The translations under genes were made by a program, and so were the position numbers. From Sphingopyxis sp. JAI108 (GTDB lineage Bacteria; Pseudomonadota; Alphaproteobacteria; Sphingomonadales; Sphingomonadaceae): 64,000 nt of DNA. This document shows, piece by piece, positions 1-9,674 of this stretch (positions within the stretch are counted from its first letter, which is position 1; the number at the start of each line of letters is the position of its first letter). Location: contig NZ_JACCCJ010000002.1 of NCBI RefSeq assembly GCF_013410105.1, positions 434,001 to 498,000 on the forward strand, read 5' to 3'. Under the pieces are notes generated by a model, which did no database searches, was not told the origin of the DNA, and saw only the letters and a program-made list of their open reading frames with translations.

Positions 1-375
1 GGGCTCGGCTCGTCGCACCATGGCTCGCATCACTGGATCCAGCAGCGCCTGACCGCGCTTGGCAACGTCCTGCTCGTCACCTGGTTCGTCGTCTCGATGT
101 TCCGCCTGCCGCTCGGCGATCATGGCGCCGTGCTGCGCTGGGCCTCCGACCCGATGGTCGCGCTCGCGCTGATCCTGATGGTCGTCAGCGTCTTCTGGCA
201 CCTGCGGCTCGGCTTGCAGGTGATGATCGAGGACTATGTCCACGGCGAGGCGACGCGGATCCTGTCGCTCGTCCTGTTGAACTTCTACGCGATCGGCGGC
301 GCCGCCTACGGCATCTTCGCCATTGTCCGTATCGCGCTTGCGCCCGCCGCCGGGCTCGCTCCTGGGGGCATGTAA
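1..375 (+). CDS. sdhD: Succinate dehydrogenase membrane anchor subunit D (5' truncated)
   Basis: The reading frame is open from the first base of the window, so the start codon lies upstream; 124 residues are visible. SdhD anchors the succinate dehydrogenase head to the inner membrane and helps form the quinone and heme b sites of complex II. The visible part begins with a soluble stretch rich in Gly, Ser and His, followed by a hydrophobic helix near visible residues 22-37 and two more. The [14 protein letters not shown] segment, with its Asp-Tyr pair, is typical of SdhD. The TAA stop is separated by one base from the sdhA start, so the two are cotranscribed and probably translationally coupled. 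Confidence 0.93.
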   Translation, partial: GLGSSHHGSHHWIQQRLTALGNVLLVTWFVVSMFRLPLGDHGAVLRWASDPMVALALILMVVSVFWHLRLGLQVMIEDYVHGEATRILSLVLLNFYAIGGAAYGIFAIVRIALAPAAGLAPGGM

Positions 376-376
376 G

Positions 377-2191
377 ATGACCGAAGCCTACAAGATCATC
401 GACCATATCTATGACACCGTCGTCGTCGGCGCCGGCGGCTCGGGCCTCCGCGCGACGATGGGCAGCGCCGAAGCGGGCCTCAAGACCGCCTGCATCACCA
501 AGGTGTTCCCGACGCGCAGCCACACCGTCGCGGCGCAGGGCGGCATCGCCGCCAGCCTCGGCAACAATTCGCCCGACCATTGGCAATGGCATATGTACGA
601 CACCGTCAAGGGCTCCGACTGGCTCGGCGACCAGGACGCGATCGAATATATGGTGCGCGAGGCGCCGAACGCGGTCTACGAACTCGAACATGCAGGCGTG
701 CCGTTCAGCCGCAACGCCGACGGCACCATCTATCAGCGCCCGTTCGGCGGCCATATGCAGAATATGGGCGAAGGCCCGCCGGTGCAGCGCACCTGCGCCG
801 CCGCCGACCGCACCGGCCACGCGATGCTCCACGCGCTCTATCAGCAGTCGCTGAAATATGACGCGGACTTCTTCATCGAATATTTCGCGCTCGACCTGAT
901 CATGGAAAATGGCGCCAATGGCCCCGAATGCCGGGGCGTGATCGCGCTGTGCATGGAGGATGGCAGCATCCACCGCTTCCGCAGCCAGGCGGTGGTGCTC
1001 GCGACGGGCGGTTATGGCCGCTGCTATTTCACCGCGACGTCGGCGCATACCTGCACCGGCGACGGCGGCGGCATGGTGCTGCGCGCCGGCCTGCCCTTGC
1101 AGGACATGGAATTCGTCCAGTTTCACCCGACCGGCATCTATGGCGCAGGCGTGCTGATCACCGAAGGCGCGCGCGGCGAGGGCGGTTACCTCACCAACAG
1201 CGAAGGCGAGCGCTTCATGGAGCGTTACGCCCCGTCGGCGAAGGATCTGGCGTCGCGCGACGTCGTCTCGCGCTCGATGGCGCTCGAAATCCGCGAGGGC
1301 CGCGGCGTCGGGCCGCACAACGACCATATCTACCTGCACCTCGATCATATCGATCCCGCGGTGCTCGCCGAGCGCCTGCCCGGAATCACCGAGAGCGGCA
1401 AGATTTTCGCCGGCGTCGATCTGACGCGCCAGCCGCTGCCCGTCGTGCCGACGGTTCATTACAATATGGGCGGCATCCCCTGTAACTATCATGGCGAAGT
1501 CGTCACGCTCGGCAAGGATGGGCCCGACACGGTCGTCCCCGGCCTGTTCGCGGTCGGCGAAGCCGCGTGCGTTTCGGTGCATGGCGCGAACCGTTTGGGC
1601 TCGAACAGCCTGATCGACCTCGTTGTCTTTGGCCGCGCGACGGGCCATCGCCTGAAGGAAATCCTGACCCCCGGCGCGGCGCAGCAGCCGCTGCCCAAGG
1701 ACAGCGCCGACCTCGCGCTCGCGCGTCTCGACCATTTCCGCAACGCCAATGGCGGATCGCCGACCGCGGAAATACGCACCGAGATGCAGCGCGCGATGTC
1801 CGCCCACGCCGCGGTGTTCCGCACCGACGAACTGATGGCCGAGGGCAAGGAAAAGCTCACCAAGACCTATCAACGCATGAACGACGTCCATGTCACCGAC
1901 CGCAGCCTGATCTGGAACACCGATCTCGTCGAAACGCTCGAACTCGATAACCTTATCAGCCAGGCGACGGTGACGATGCACTCGGCGTTCAACCGCAAGG
2001 AAAGCCGCGGCGCCCACGCGCACGAGGATTTCCCGAACCGCGACGATGCGACCTGGATGAAGCATACGGTGGCATGGTTCGAAGGCTGGGGCGGCAAGGG
2101 TGGCGGCGTCCGCCTCGATTACCGCCCGGTCCACGAATATACGCTGTCCGACGACGTCGACTATATCAAGCCGAAGGCGCGGGTCTATTGA
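377..2191 (+). CDS. sdhA: Succinate dehydrogenase flavoprotein subunit
   Basis: This is the catalytic subunit of complex II, oxidising succinate to fumarate with covalently bound FAD on the cytoplasmic face of the membrane. The ATG directly after the sdhD stop gives 604 residues, the normal length. Visible marks are the dinucleotide-binding GAGGSG at residues 18-23, the [10 protein letters not shown] segment whose His49 should carry the FAD, the substrate-site QFHPTGI and TVHYNMGG motifs, and [11 protein letters not shown] near the end of the FAD domain. The usual next gene, sdhB, is not downstream: the following gene is convergent, with its stop 24 bases away, so sdhB must lie elsewhere. Confidence 0.97.
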   Translation: MTEAYKIIDHIYDTVVVGAGGSGLRATMGSAEAGLKTACITKVFPTRSHTVAAQGGIAASLGNNSPDHWQWHMYDTVKGSDWLGDQDAIEYMVREAPNAVYELEHAGVPFSRNADGTIYQRPFGGHMQNMGEGPPVQRTCAAADRTGHAMLHALYQQSLKYDADFFIEYFALDLIMENGANGPECRGVIALCMEDGSIHRFRSQAVVLATGGYGRCYFTATSAHTCTGDGGGMVLRAGLPLQDMEFVQFHPTGIYGAGVLITEGARGEGGYLTNSEGERFMERYAPSAKDLASRDVVSRSMALEIREGRGVGPHNDHIYLHLDHIDPAVLAERLPGITESGKIFAGVDLTRQPLPVVPTVHYNMGGIPCNYHGEVVTLGKDGPDTVVPGLFAVGEAACVSVHGANRLGSNSLIDLVVFGRATGHRLKEILTPGAAQQPLPKDSADLALARLDHFRNANGGSPTAEIRTEMQRAMSAHAAVFRTDELMAEGKEKLTKTYQRMNDVHVTDRSLIWNTDLVETLELDNLISQATVTMHSAFNRKESRGAHAHEDFPNRDDATWMKHTVAWFEGWGGKGGGVRLDYRPVHEYTLSDDVDYIKPKARVY

Positions 2192-2215
2192 TCCGCGCCG
2201 GGGCGTCGGCCGGCA

Positions 2216-2509
2216 TCAATCGCCGAACAGGCTGCGCACCGGGTTGATGTCGGAAAAGGGCACGTCGACGTCCTTGCCCATCAGCCACAATTTCTGGCAC
2301 GCGATGGCGAAGAACATCAGCGCGATGGTCCAGACGATGAACGTCTTGCGCGCGATCCAGCGGCGCTCGGCCTCTTCGGCCGCGGCGCGCGCCTTGTAGT
2401 CGACACCCAGCTCGCCCTCGAATTCGGCGACAAGCTGCGCGCGGCGGGTACGCGAAATATTCGCGATACTCGCGTCCCCTTCTTCGCGTTTTGATCCGCG
2501 TTTCGCCAT
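2216..2509 (-). CDS. Small single-pass membrane protein of unknown function
   Basis: I do not recognise a family. The ATG at 2509 follows a GGTGGAG ribosome site and gives 97 residues; the frame stays open further upstream but without a better start. The first 50 residues are highly charged (MAKRGSKREEG, then a run rich in Arg, Glu and Ala that could be helical). One hydrophobic helix follows at about residues 56-73, and then a short tail ending in SLFGD. The topology suggests a cytoplasmic N-terminus and a short periplasmic tail. It is the last gene of the minus-strand run that begins with leuC, 73 bases beyond the DUF167 gene, and is convergent with sdhA. Confidence 0.75.
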   Translation of the reverse strand: MAKRGSKREEGDASIANISRTRRAQLVAEFEGELGVDYKARAAAEEAERRWIARKTFIVWTIALMFFAIACQKLWLMGKDVDVPFSDINPVRSLFGD

Positions 2510-2582
2510 TGCTCCACCTTGGCCCCAGCTAGTCCTGCCTCCGTCCATAGCGCCTTGCCCCTGCCAATTGGTTAATCCGCCG

Positions 2583-2864
2583 CTATCGGCTCGTCGCAAT
2601 TCCGATCAGCTTGATGCGTGCCGTCGCGCCGCGAAGCAGCGTCAAATCGCGCGGGGGCCGGCCGAGCGCGGCAGCGAGCAGGCGCAGCACCGCCTCGTTC
2701 GCGGCGCCGTCAGCCGGCGGTGATGTGACGCGGACTTGCACGCTTTCGCCCTCGATGCGGATCTCGTCGCGGTTCGCACCGGGCGTGACGCGCACCTCGA
2801 TCCGCCCCGATGCGGCGCGCGCGCGAAGCGCATCGGCCAGCGCGGGGTCGGGGCGATATTTCAG
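2583..2864 (-). CDS. DUF167 (YggU-type) protein
   Basis: A 93-residue protein with the DUF167 fold signature: an EVRVTPGANRDEI strand-turn, then VQVRVTSPPADGAANEAVLRLLA and an RDLTLLRGATARIKLI end. Family members are small conserved proteins of uncertain function. The start is unclear. The frame contains no ATG, GTG or TTG before Gly-rich sequence inside the conserved domain. The best candidate is a CTG that overlaps the TGA stop of the upstream oxidoreductase gene (CTGA, 4 bases), giving the expected length and implying coupled translation. Identification of the family is firm; the start codon is inference. Confidence 0.8.
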   Translation of the reverse strand: MKYRPDPALADALRARAASGRIEVRVTPGANRDEIRIEGESVQVRVTSPPADGAANEAVLRLLAAALGRPPRDLTLLRGATARIKLIGIATSR

Positions 2865-3856
2865 ACGGTGACGACCAGCTTGCCGACCGCGGTCCGGTCG
2901 CCGAGCTTGGCGATCGCCTTGCCACCGTCTGCGAGCGCATAGGTGCCGGTAACGCGCGGCTTGATCTTGCCCTGTTCCCACAGCTGGAACAGCCGCGCGA
3001 TATTGGCACGATTGCGCACCGGTTCGCGCGCGACGAAGGCGCCCCAGAACACGCCTGCGACGTCGCAGCTCTTGAGCAGGGTCAGGTTCAGCGGCAGGCG
3101 CGGGATGCCGGCGGGGAAGCCGACGACGAGATAGCGTCCCTCCCACGCGATCGAGCGCAGCGCGGGCTCGGCATAATCGCCGCCGACCGCGTCATAGACC
3201 AGGTTGGCGCCATTCGGGCCGACGGCTTCCTTGAACTTGTTCGCGAGTTCCTTCGACTGGTCCTTGTCGAACGGCTGGCGCCCATAGACGACGACCTCGT
3301 CGGCACCGGCCTGGCGCGCGATCTCGCCCTTTTCTTCGCTCGACACGCCCGCGACGACGCGCGCACCGAACGCCTTGCCCAGCTCAACCGCGGCAATGCC
3401 GACCCCGCCCGATGCGCCGAGGACCAGCAAGGTATCGCCTTCCTTGATATGGCCGCGATCGACGAGCGCGTGAATGCTGGTGCCATAGGTCATGAGCAGC
3501 GATGCGCCCTCGGCGAAATCATGGCCCTCGGGCAAATGATAGACATTGTGGACGCCGACCGCGACGGCTTCGGACATGCCGCCGTTGCCGCAACCCGCGA
3601 TCACCCGGTCGCCGACCTTGAACTCGGTCACGCCCTCGCCGATCTCCGCGACCAGCCCCGCGACTTCGCCGCCGGGGGCAAAGGGGCGTTCGGGTTTGAA
3701 CTGATATTTATCCTCGATGATCAGCACGTCGGGAAAGTTGACCGCACAGGCCTTCACATCGATCACGATCTGGCCCTTGCCCGCCGTCGGGCGCGGCAGT
3801 TCGCCGAGCGTCAGCGTTTCGGGGCCGCCGGTTGCGGTCGACAAGAGAGCCTTCAT
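2861..3856 (-). CDS. NADPH:quinone oxidoreductase family protein (MDR superfamily)
   Basis: A 331-residue medium-chain dehydrogenase/reductase of the zinc-free quinone oxidoreductase group, expected to use NADPH to reduce quinones or enones in the cytosol. The N-terminal catalytic domain shows NFPDVLIIEDKYQ and the GGEVAG and VGDRV segments. The nucleotide-binding domain has GASGGVG at about residues 145-151. No structural-zinc Cys cluster is present. Of two adjacent ATGs, the second (3856) is favoured because it sits six bases after an AGGAG ribosome site. It lies 32 bases downstream of leuD and overlaps the DUF167 gene, so it is likely read through from leuCD. The substrate cannot be read from the sequence. 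Confidence 0.88.
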   Translation of the reverse strand: MKALLSTATGGPETLTLGELPRPTAGKGQIVIDVKACAVNFPDVLIIEDKYQFKPERPFAPGGEVAGLVAEIGEGVTEFKVGDRVIAGCGNGGMSEAVAVGVHNVYHLPEGHDFAEGASLLMTYGTSIHALVDRGHIKEGDTLLVLGASGGVGIAAVELGKAFGARVVAGVSSEEKGEIARQAGADEVVVYGRQPFDKDQSKELANKFKEAVGPNGANLVYDAVGGDYAEPALRSIAWEGRYLVVGFPAGIPRLPLNLTLLKSCDVAGVFWGAFVAREPVRNRANIARLFQLWEQGKIKPRVTGTYALADGGKAIAKLGDRTAVGKLVVTV

Positions 3857-3888
3857 CATCTTCTCCTCTTTATGATATTTTTTCGGTC

Positions 3889-4479
3889 TTACGCGGCGGG
3901 CCGCATCCATGGACGATCCGCATCGAGCTGTCGTTCATAGGCGCCGATCGCGGCATCGCTCTTTTCGGTCAGCGAAATCTCGTCGAGCCCTTCGAGCAGG
4001 CACATCTTGCGGAACGGGTCGATGTCGAAGCTGAAACGATCCTGAAACTGCGTCGTTACCGTCTGATGCTCAAGGTCGACGAAGACCGGATCGGTGGCCG
4101 CGACTTCCATCAATCGATCTATCGCCGCCTGCGGCAATACGACGGGCAGGATGCCGTTCTTCACCGCATTGCCCGAGAAAATGTCCGAATAGCTGGGCGC
4201 GATCACAACGCGGATGCCAAGATCGCCGAGCGCCCAAGCGGCATGCTCGCGGCTCGACCCGCACCCGAAATTGTCGCCCGCGATCAGGATCGGCGCGCCC
4301 TTGAAATCGGCGCTGTCGAACAGATTATCGGGATCGGCGCGCAGCGATTCGAACGCCCCGCGTCCCATGCCCTCGCGCGTCGTCGTCTTCAGCCAATGCG
4401 CGGGGATGATCACGTCGGTATCGACATTCTTGAGCCCGAACGGAATCGCGCGGCCTTCGACCTTGTCGAGCGGGGTCAT
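3889..4479 (-). CDS. leuD: 3-isopropylmalate dehydratase small subunit
   Basis: This 196-residue small subunit pairs with LeuC to isomerise 2-isopropylmalate to 3-isopropylmalate in leucine synthesis. Visible signatures are [14 protein letters not shown] near the N-terminus and the swivel-domain [15 protein letters not shown] at about residues 67-81. The ATG overlaps the leuC stop in an ATGA arrangement, which fixes the start and indicates translational coupling. The C-terminus extends slightly past the conserved [17 protein letters not shown] segment with a soluble tail. leuB and leuA are not in the window. Confidence 0.96.
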   Translation of the reverse strand: MTPLDKVEGRAIPFGLKNVDTDVIIPAHWLKTTTREGMGRGAFESLRADPDNLFDSADFKGAPILIAGDNFGCGSSREHAAWALGDLGIRVVIAPSYSDIFSGNAVKNGILPVVLPQAAIDRLMEVAATDPVFVDLEHQTVTTQFQDRFSFDIDPFRKMCLLEGLDEISLTEKSDAAIGAYERQLDADRPWMRPAA

Positions 4480-5906
4480 GCCATGAGCTCCCGCACGTCG
4501 GTGAGCTTGCCCGTCACCGCCGCCGCCGCCGCCATCGCCGGACTGACGAGGTGCGTGCGCGCGCCAGGGCCCTGGCGACCGACGAAATTTCGGTTGCTGG
4601 TCGAGGCGCAGCGTTCGCCGGCGGGGACCTTGTCGGGGTTCATCGCAAGGCACGCCGAACAGCCGGGTTCGCGCCATTCGAGCCCCGCGTCGATGAAGAT
4701 GCGATCGAGCCCCTCGGCCTCGGCCTGCGCCTTTACCAACCCGCTGCCGGGCACGACGATTGCCCATCTGACATTGTCGGCCTTGTGGCGACCCTTGATC
4801 ACCGCGGCGGCGGCGCGCATGTCCTCGATGCGGCTGTTGGTGCAGCTGCCGATGAAGATATTTTCGACCGCGACATCCTGCATCCGTGTGCCGGGGGTGA
4901 GGCCCATATATGCGAGCGATTTCGCGGCGGCGGCCTGTTTCGACGGATCGGCAAAGCTCGCGGGGTCGGGGACGATGCCGGTGATCGGCACGACGTCCTC
5001 GGGGCTCGTGCCCCAGGTCACGCTCGGCGCGATATCGGCGGCGTCGATCACCACAACTTTGTCATAGGTCGCGCCCGGATCGGTCGCGAGGCTTTTCCAG
5101 TACGCGACCGCATCGTCCCAGTCGGCGCCCTTCGGCGCATAGGGCCGGCCCTTCAGGTAAGCGAAGGTCGTCTCGTCGGGCGCGATCAGTCCGGCGCGCG
5201 CGCCGCCCTCGATCGCCATGTTGCTGACGGTCAAACGGCCCTCGACCGACAGCGCGCGGATCGCGCTGCCGGTATATTCGATGACATGGCCGGTACCGCC
5301 CGCGGCGCCGATCACGCCGGTGATGTGGAGGATGATGTCCTTCGCGCTGACACCGGGGCCGACGTCGCCCTCGACGCGCACTTCCATCGTCTTCGCGGGT
5401 TGGAGCAGCAGGGTCTGCGTCGCGAGCACATGCTCGACTTCGCTCGTCCCGATACCGAAGGCGAGCGCGCCGATGCCGCCGTGGCACGCGGTGTGGCTGT
5501 CGCCGCAGACGATCGTCGTGCCGGGCAGCGAAAAGCCCTGCTCGGGCCCGACGACATGGACGATGCCCTGCTCGGGCGCGACCGCGTCGATGTAGCGGAT
5601 GCCATATTCGGGCGCGTTCTTCTCGAGCGCCGCCAATTGCGCGGCGCTTTCGGGGTCGGCGATCGGCAGCTTGTTGCCCGCCGCGTCGAGCCGCGCGGTC
5701 GTCGGCACATTATGGTCGGGCACCGCGAGCGTCAGGTCGGGGCGGCGCACCGTGCGCCCGCTTGCGCGAAGCCCCGCAAACGCCTGCGGGCTGGTGACTT
5801 CATGGACGAGGTGGCGGTCGATGAAGATCAGAGCGGTGCCATCGGGGCGCTGTTCGACGACATGCGCGTCCCAGATTTTCTCATAAAGCGTGCGGGGCCG
5901 AGTCAT
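4476..5906 (-). CDS. leuC: 3-isopropylmalate dehydratase large subunit
   Basis: This is the aconitase-family subunit carrying the catalytic [4Fe-4S] cluster. The ATG at 5906 gives 476 residues with an [17 protein letters not shown] start typical of the family. A GTG nine bases upstream is possible but has no extra conservation. The cluster ligands can be placed at Cys355 (GSCTNSR), Cys416 and Cys419 ([11 protein letters not shown]), and the substrate-site CGDSHT motif is present. It leads the leuC-leuD-oxidoreductase-DUF167 run. The 126-base gap to divergent crtZ must contain its promoter. Confidence 0.97.
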   Translation of the reverse strand: MTRPRTLYEKIWDAHVVEQRPDGTALIFIDRHLVHEVTSPQAFAGLRASGRTVRRPDLTLAVPDHNVPTTARLDAAGNKLPIADPESAAQLAALEKNAPEYGIRYIDAVAPEQGIVHVVGPEQGFSLPGTTIVCGDSHTACHGGIGALAFGIGTSEVEHVLATQTLLLQPAKTMEVRVEGDVGPGVSAKDIILHITGVIGAAGGTGHVIEYTGSAIRALSVEGRLTVSNMAIEGGARAGLIAPDETTFAYLKGRPYAPKGADWDDAVAYWKSLATDPGATYDKVVVIDAADIAPSVTWGTSPEDVVPITGIVPDPASFADPSKQAAAAKSLAYMGLTPGTRMQDVAVENIFIGSCTNSRIEDMRAAAAVIKGRHKADNVRWAIVVPGSGLVKAQAEAEGLDRIFIDAGLEWREPGCSACLAMNPDKVPAGERCASTSNRNFVGRQGPGARTHLVSPAMAAAAAVTGKLTDVRELMA

Positions 5907-6032
5907 GCGGCTCACTTACGCCTGCGGCATAACTTTGCAAGCCGGTGGCGATCAAAAACGCAATTTTCGGTCGCAATGGTGGTCGACGAGCGGAGTGTGG
6001 CCTCACGCATGCAACGCGCCTATAATCGCCCC

Positions 6033-6551
6033 ATGTCGATGCTCGCCATCATTGCCCTCATCCTCGCCACCGTCGTGGCGATGGAATTTGTCGCCTGGGC
6101 GAGCCACAAATATATCATGCACGGTTTCGGCTGGGCCTGGCACCGCGACCATCACGAGCCGCATGATAAACTGCTGGAAAAGAACGACCTGTTCGCGATC
6201 TTCGGCGCCGCGCTCAGCATCTCGATGTTCGCGCTCGGCAGTCCGATGATCCTCGGCGCGGCGGCGTGGGAGCCGGGGACGTGGATCGGGCTCGGCATCC
6301 TTTTTTACGGCATCATCTATACGCTGGTTCACGACGGCCTCGTCCACCAGCGCTATTTCAAATGGGTTCCGCGGCGCGGCTATGCCAAGCGGCTGGTGCA
6401 GGCGCACAAGCTCCACCATGCGACGATCGGCAAGGAAGGCGGGGTGAGCTTCGGCTTCGTGCTCGCGCGCGACCCGGCGAAGCTGAAGGCCGAACTGAAG
6501 GCGCAGCGCGAGGCAGGCGTGGCGGTGGTGCGGGAGGCTATCGCCGACTGA
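6033..6551 (+). CDS. crtZ: Beta-carotene 3-hydroxylase, fatty acid hydroxylase superfamily
   Basis: This is an integral-membrane non-heme di-iron hydroxylase that adds 3-OH groups to beta-ionone rings, as in zeaxanthin or nostoxanthin synthesis. The 172-residue protein has the His signature: HKYIMH (25-30), HRDHH (37-41), HDGLVH (100-105) and HKLHH (125-129), set among hydrophobic helices near residues 3-22, 52-75 and 82-99. The later EGGVSFGF segment is also CrtZ-like. The start could be ATG 6033, 6039 or 6009; no clear ribosome site decides. No other carotenoid gene is adjacent, so the pathway context is missing. Confidence 0.9.
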   Translation: MSMLAIIALILATVVAMEFVAWASHKYIMHGFGWAWHRDHHEPHDKLLEKNDLFAIFGAALSISMFALGSPMILGAAAWEPGTWIGLGILFYGIIYTLVHDGLVHQRYFKWVPRRGYAKRLVQAHKLHHATIGKEGGVSFGFVLARDPAKLKAELKAQREAGVAVVREAIAD

Positions 6552-6556
6552 CACTT

Positions 6557-6653
6557 GTCATTGCGAGGAGCCGAAGGCGACGCGGCAATCTCCCGGCTTT
6601 CCTTCTTGCGCGCGGCCCCTGGCTGGAGATTGCTTCGCTTCGCACGCAATGAC
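6557..6653. repeat. Nested inverted-repeat intergenic element
   Basis: The outer arms GTCATTGCG (6557-6565) and CGCAATGAC (6645-6653) are perfectly complementary. So are the inner arms GCAATCTCC (6585-6593) and GGAGATTGC (6625-6633). The arrangement matches a widespread dispersed palindromic element in alphaproteobacterial genomes. It lies between convergent crtZ and the glutathione transferase gene, where it could act as a bidirectional transcript end. Confidence 0.75.
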
Positions 6654-6667
6654 GGAGTCTGGACTAT

Positions 6668-7348
6668 CTAGCTGTTTCGATAGTCCGCCGTAATCACTCC
6701 CGCCGCCATCAGCTCCGCCTCGTGGCTTTCCTCGCGCCATTCCTCGATCAGCGCCTGCCGCTCCCACTCCGGCATCGCCGGATGCGCGAGCATATGGCGG
6801 GTCCACGCCTGTCCGGCGCCGACGTCGAGGCCATAAGTGCGAATACGGAACGCGACCGGCGCGAAGAAGGCGTCGACCGCCGAGAAATCGGCACCCGCCA
6901 GCCACGGGCCGCCGAACGTCGCCAGCCCTTCCTCGAACAGCTCGCGGAGGCGCGTCACATTGCCCTTTAGCGCATCCGACATCGGCTTCGGCGTTACCCG
7001 CACCCCCACATTCATCGTGCAATCGTTGCGAAGCGCCGAAAAGCCGCTGTGCATCTCGGCGACCGCGCATTGGGCCCAGGCCCGCGCATCGGGCTCTGCC
7101 GGCCACACGCTGTCGTGCCGGTCGGCGAGATAGAGCGCGATGCCGAGCGAATCATATATGGTGCGCCCTTCGTGGACGAGCGCCGGGACCTGGCCGGTCG
7201 GCGAAAAGCTGCGGAAAGCGTCATAATTCACCGGCTTGGCAAAGGGCTCGATCCGGTCCTCGAACGCGATGCCGAGCCCCTGCATCAGCATCCACGGGCG
7301 CAGCGACCAGCTCGAATAATTGCGGTTGGCGGTGATCAGCACATACAT
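6668..7348 (-). CDS. Glutathione S-transferase family protein
   Basis: A 226-residue cytosolic transferase. The thioredoxin-like N-terminal domain has NYSSWSLRPW, whose serines are the likely catalytic position in zeta/beta-like enzymes, then the cis-Pro segment TGQVPAL and the glutathione-contacting YDSLGIALYL helix. The all-helical C-terminal domain includes the N-capping motif LAGADFSAVDAFFAPV. The start overlaps the end of the upstream epimerase gene by 13 bases, so they are cotranscribed. The substrate is unknown; MaiA-like isomerisation or detoxification are both possible. Confidence 0.88.
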   Translation of the reverse strand: MYVLITANRNYSSWSLRPWMLMQGLGIAFEDRIEPFAKPVNYDAFRSFSPTGQVPALVHEGRTIYDSLGIALYLADRHDSVWPAEPDARAWAQCAVAEMHSGFSALRNDCTMNVGVRVTPKPMSDALKGNVTRLRELFEEGLATFGGPWLAGADFSAVDAFFAPVAFRIRTYGLDVGAGQAWTRHMLAHPAMPEWERQALIEEWREESHEAELMAAGVITADYRNS

Positions 7349-8313
7349 GCGTCGCGCTCCTGGGCGATAATGGGGGAGGTGTAGTCGGGATCATGCGCGA
7401 AGGGCAGGTCGGTGCCGTCGCGCAATGCCGCGAGCACGCTGCCGAAGTCGCTCTTGGCGCGCCAGCCGAAGCGCCGCTCGGCGCGCGACGGGTCGTAGAC
7501 GCGGTCGATGATATCGGGAAGCACCCAGCCTTTCGTGGCGTATAGCGCGGCGGCGTCGGGGTACTGGCGCGCGATCACTGCGCGCGCGTCGCGGGCAAGC
7601 TCTTCGGCGTCTTCGCGTGCAAAGGGCGGCGGCGCGGAGAGAATGAAGGTGTCGCAGCCGATCTGCGGCGCCGCCTCGAGCGCGGCGAGATGCGCCCCCG
7701 CGGCATCCTCGACCGTCAGGCGGCGGTTCAGCAGCTCGTTGGCCTTGAGATTTTCGCCGCTCGGGGTCGCGTGGGTGTCGTCATCCTCGGGAAAGAAGCG
7801 GCCGGTGCGCAGGATCGCCACGTTGATGCCATGCTCGCGGTGGACCAGCTTGACGGCCTGTTCGGCGGCGAGCTTGGTGATGCCATAGATGTTGCGCGGT
7901 TCGACGGGCGCGAAATCCTCGTCCATCCACCATGCGCCCTTTACGCCTGCGCCCGCGCGAACATCGGCGCGTACCATCAGCGAAGTCGTCGAGGTGAAGA
8001 GGAAACGATCGTTGCCCGCCGCGACCGCCGCCTCGATCAGGTTCAGCGTGCCCGTCACATTGACGTCGACGAAAGCCTGCCGCGGATAGCGCACGATATC
8101 GGGCTTGTGCAGCGCGCCGCCATGGATCACCGCCTCGATCCCGTGCTCGCCCATCACGCGCTCGATCAGCGCGCGGTCGGCGACGGTGCCGATCACATCG
8201 GTATGCGCGCCGGGCACGACGTCGAGCCCGGTGATGCGATGGCCATGCTCGACCAGCAACGGGGCTAGAGTGCGGCCGAGCCAGCCCGACGACCCGGTCA
8301 ATAGCACGCGCAT
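7336..8313 (-). CDS. NAD-dependent epimerase/dehydratase family protein
   Basis: An extended short-chain dehydrogenase of 325 residues. The Rossmann motif GSSGWLG sits at residues 7-13, an acidic LDVVPG follows the second strand (favouring NAD), and the catalytic pair is in YGITKLAAEQ near residues 145-149, with the Thr/Ser of FTSTTSL upstream. A sugar nucleotide or a similar polar substrate is usual for the family, but nothing here narrows it. It lies 70 bases after the serine hydrolase gene of the sco operon and overlaps the glutathione transferase gene downstream. Confidence 0.87.
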   Translation of the reverse strand: MRVLLTGSSGWLGRTLAPLLVEHGHRITGLDVVPGAHTDVIGTVADRALIERVMGEHGIEAVIHGGALHKPDIVRYPRQAFVDVNVTGTLNLIEAAVAAGNDRFLFTSTTSLMVRADVRAGAGVKGAWWMDEDFAPVEPRNIYGITKLAAEQAVKLVHREHGINVAILRTGRFFPEDDDTHATPSGENLKANELLNRRLTVEDAAGAHLAALEAAPQIGCDTFILSAPPPFAREDAEELARDARAVIARQYPDAAALYATKGWVLPDIIDRVYDPSRAERRFGWRAKSDFGSVLAALRDGTDLPFAHDPDYTSPIIAQERDACMC

Positions 8314-8383
8314 CGATCATTCTCCTCCCGCCTGTGTGGACGCGCGCCTGATACACAGGCGCCGGGCGCGGGAGCAAGGGGCG

Positions 8384-9664
8384 TTACCCTTTGGGAGCCT
8401 CGGCAACCGGCTTGGTCGCGACGGCCGTGCGCTTCGCCGGCGGCAGCTCGCCGAGATCGAGCCAGCGTGCATCTTCCCGCCGGTGATAGCTGTCGAGCGC
8501 CGCGAACGGGATGCGGAAGGGGAATCCCCAATCGCTGTTCCACAGCGCGACAACGCCCGTCCGCGTCGCGGGTTCGAAAATCATCGTGGCGCGATAGCCC
8601 GCGACCGCGCCCGAATGGCCCGCGAGCCGGTAGCCGTCATAAGTGAAGCTCCGCCAGCCGAGGCCATAGCCCGCGTCACCCGTCGCCTGGCGCAGGGCGC
8701 CGCCATAGAGGCGCGCCGTGCCGACGCGGGGGCGATGGGCCAGTTCCAGCACCGGTGCCGGCAGCACGTCGGGGCGGCTGCCCATCATCGCCTGCATCCA
8801 TTTGGCGAAATCGACGATGTCGCTTTCGACCCCGGCGGCGGCGGGAACGCGCCAATACGCCTCCTTGACCGGGCGGACCTGCGCGCCGCGGTGCGGCCTC
8901 GCCCAATCCTTCGCGCCCGTCAGCCGCGCCATCCCGTAACCCGCGCTGACCATGCCGAGCGGGCGGAAAAACCGGTCCTCGACCGCGTTGGAGAAAGGCT
9001 CGTTCGCGGCCCGTCCCAATATCTCGCTCGCGGCATCGAAGGCGATATTCTGATAGGTGTGGCAGGTGCCAGGTTCGCATTGCAGCGGTGCGAGCGCCAG
9101 GCTCGCGCGCAGCAGCTCGGGGCTCTGCCCCTCCTCCAGTTTCTCGTCATAGGCGTTTTTGGTAAGGCCGGTGCGCTGCGCGAGCAGATCGCCCACCGTG
9201 ACGCGTTCTTCCGCTCCTCCGGGCAAGCGCAGCGACGTGCGCCAGCGCGAAATCGGACGATTGAGGTCGACGGCGCCGTCCTTCGCCAGCGCGGCCGCGA
9301 GCGCGCCCGTGGCGGTCTTGGAGACCGAGGCCCAGCGAAACAGCGTCTGCGGCGTTACCGGCGCGCCGGTCGCGGCATCGGCGAAGCCATAGGTGCGCAG
9401 GAAACGCAATTCGCCGTCTTCGACGACCGCCACGGCCAGCCCTGCCATTTCGGGTCGCTGCGACAGGTCGGCGAGTTGCCGGTCGAACGCGCGATAGTCG
9501 ATCCGGCCGCGCCATTCGGCGGGCGTGTCGGGCAGGTTTTCAGCGGCCTGGATCGGGATCGGGACGCTGGCAAGGGGCTGGCTGTCGCCAAAGGCGTGAA
9601 TGCCGAACCAGCCGGCCGATCCCAGTGCGGCGATAGCGACGAGGCAGGCAAGGACCCGCTTCAT
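8384..9664 (-). CDS. Serine hydrolase of the beta-lactamase class C family
   Basis: A 426-residue exported or membrane-anchored protein. The chosen start gives MKRVLACLVAIAALGSAGW, a signal-like hydrophobic segment; an ATG nine codons upstream overlaps scoB and would bury it. The nucleophile motif is S113-V-S-K116, followed by a YQN triad near residue 208. Family members include esterases, D-aminopeptidases and D-Ala carboxypeptidases as well as beta-lactamases; nothing here shows antibiotic hydrolysis. Its start is 10 bases after scoB, so it belongs to the same transcript. The link to ketone-body metabolism suggests an esterase role, which is inference. Confidence 0.85.
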   Translation of the reverse strand: MKRVLACLVAIAALGSAGWFGIHAFGDSQPLASVPIPIQAAENLPDTPAEWRGRIDYRAFDRQLADLSQRPEMAGLAVAVVEDGELRFLRTYGFADAATGAPVTPQTLFRWASVSKTATGALAAALAKDGAVDLNRPISRWRTSLRLPGGAEERVTVGDLLAQRTGLTKNAYDEKLEEGQSPELLRASLALAPLQCEPGTCHTYQNIAFDAASEILGRAANEPFSNAVEDRFFRPLGMVSAGYGMARLTGAKDWARPHRGAQVRPVKEAYWRVPAAAGVESDIVDFAKWMQAMMGSRPDVLPAPVLELAHRPRVGTARLYGGALRQATGDAGYGLGWRSFTYDGYRLAGHSGAVAGYRATMIFEPATRTGVVALWNSDWGFPFRIPFAALDSYHRREDARWLDLGELPPAKRTAVATKPVAEAPKG

Positions 9665-9674
9665 TGACCCGTGT

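Noticed and set aside
8384..9664. Class C beta-lactamase conferring antibiotic resistance
   Set aside because: Only the family fold and SxxK motif are seen. Most relatives in this context are esterases or peptidases.
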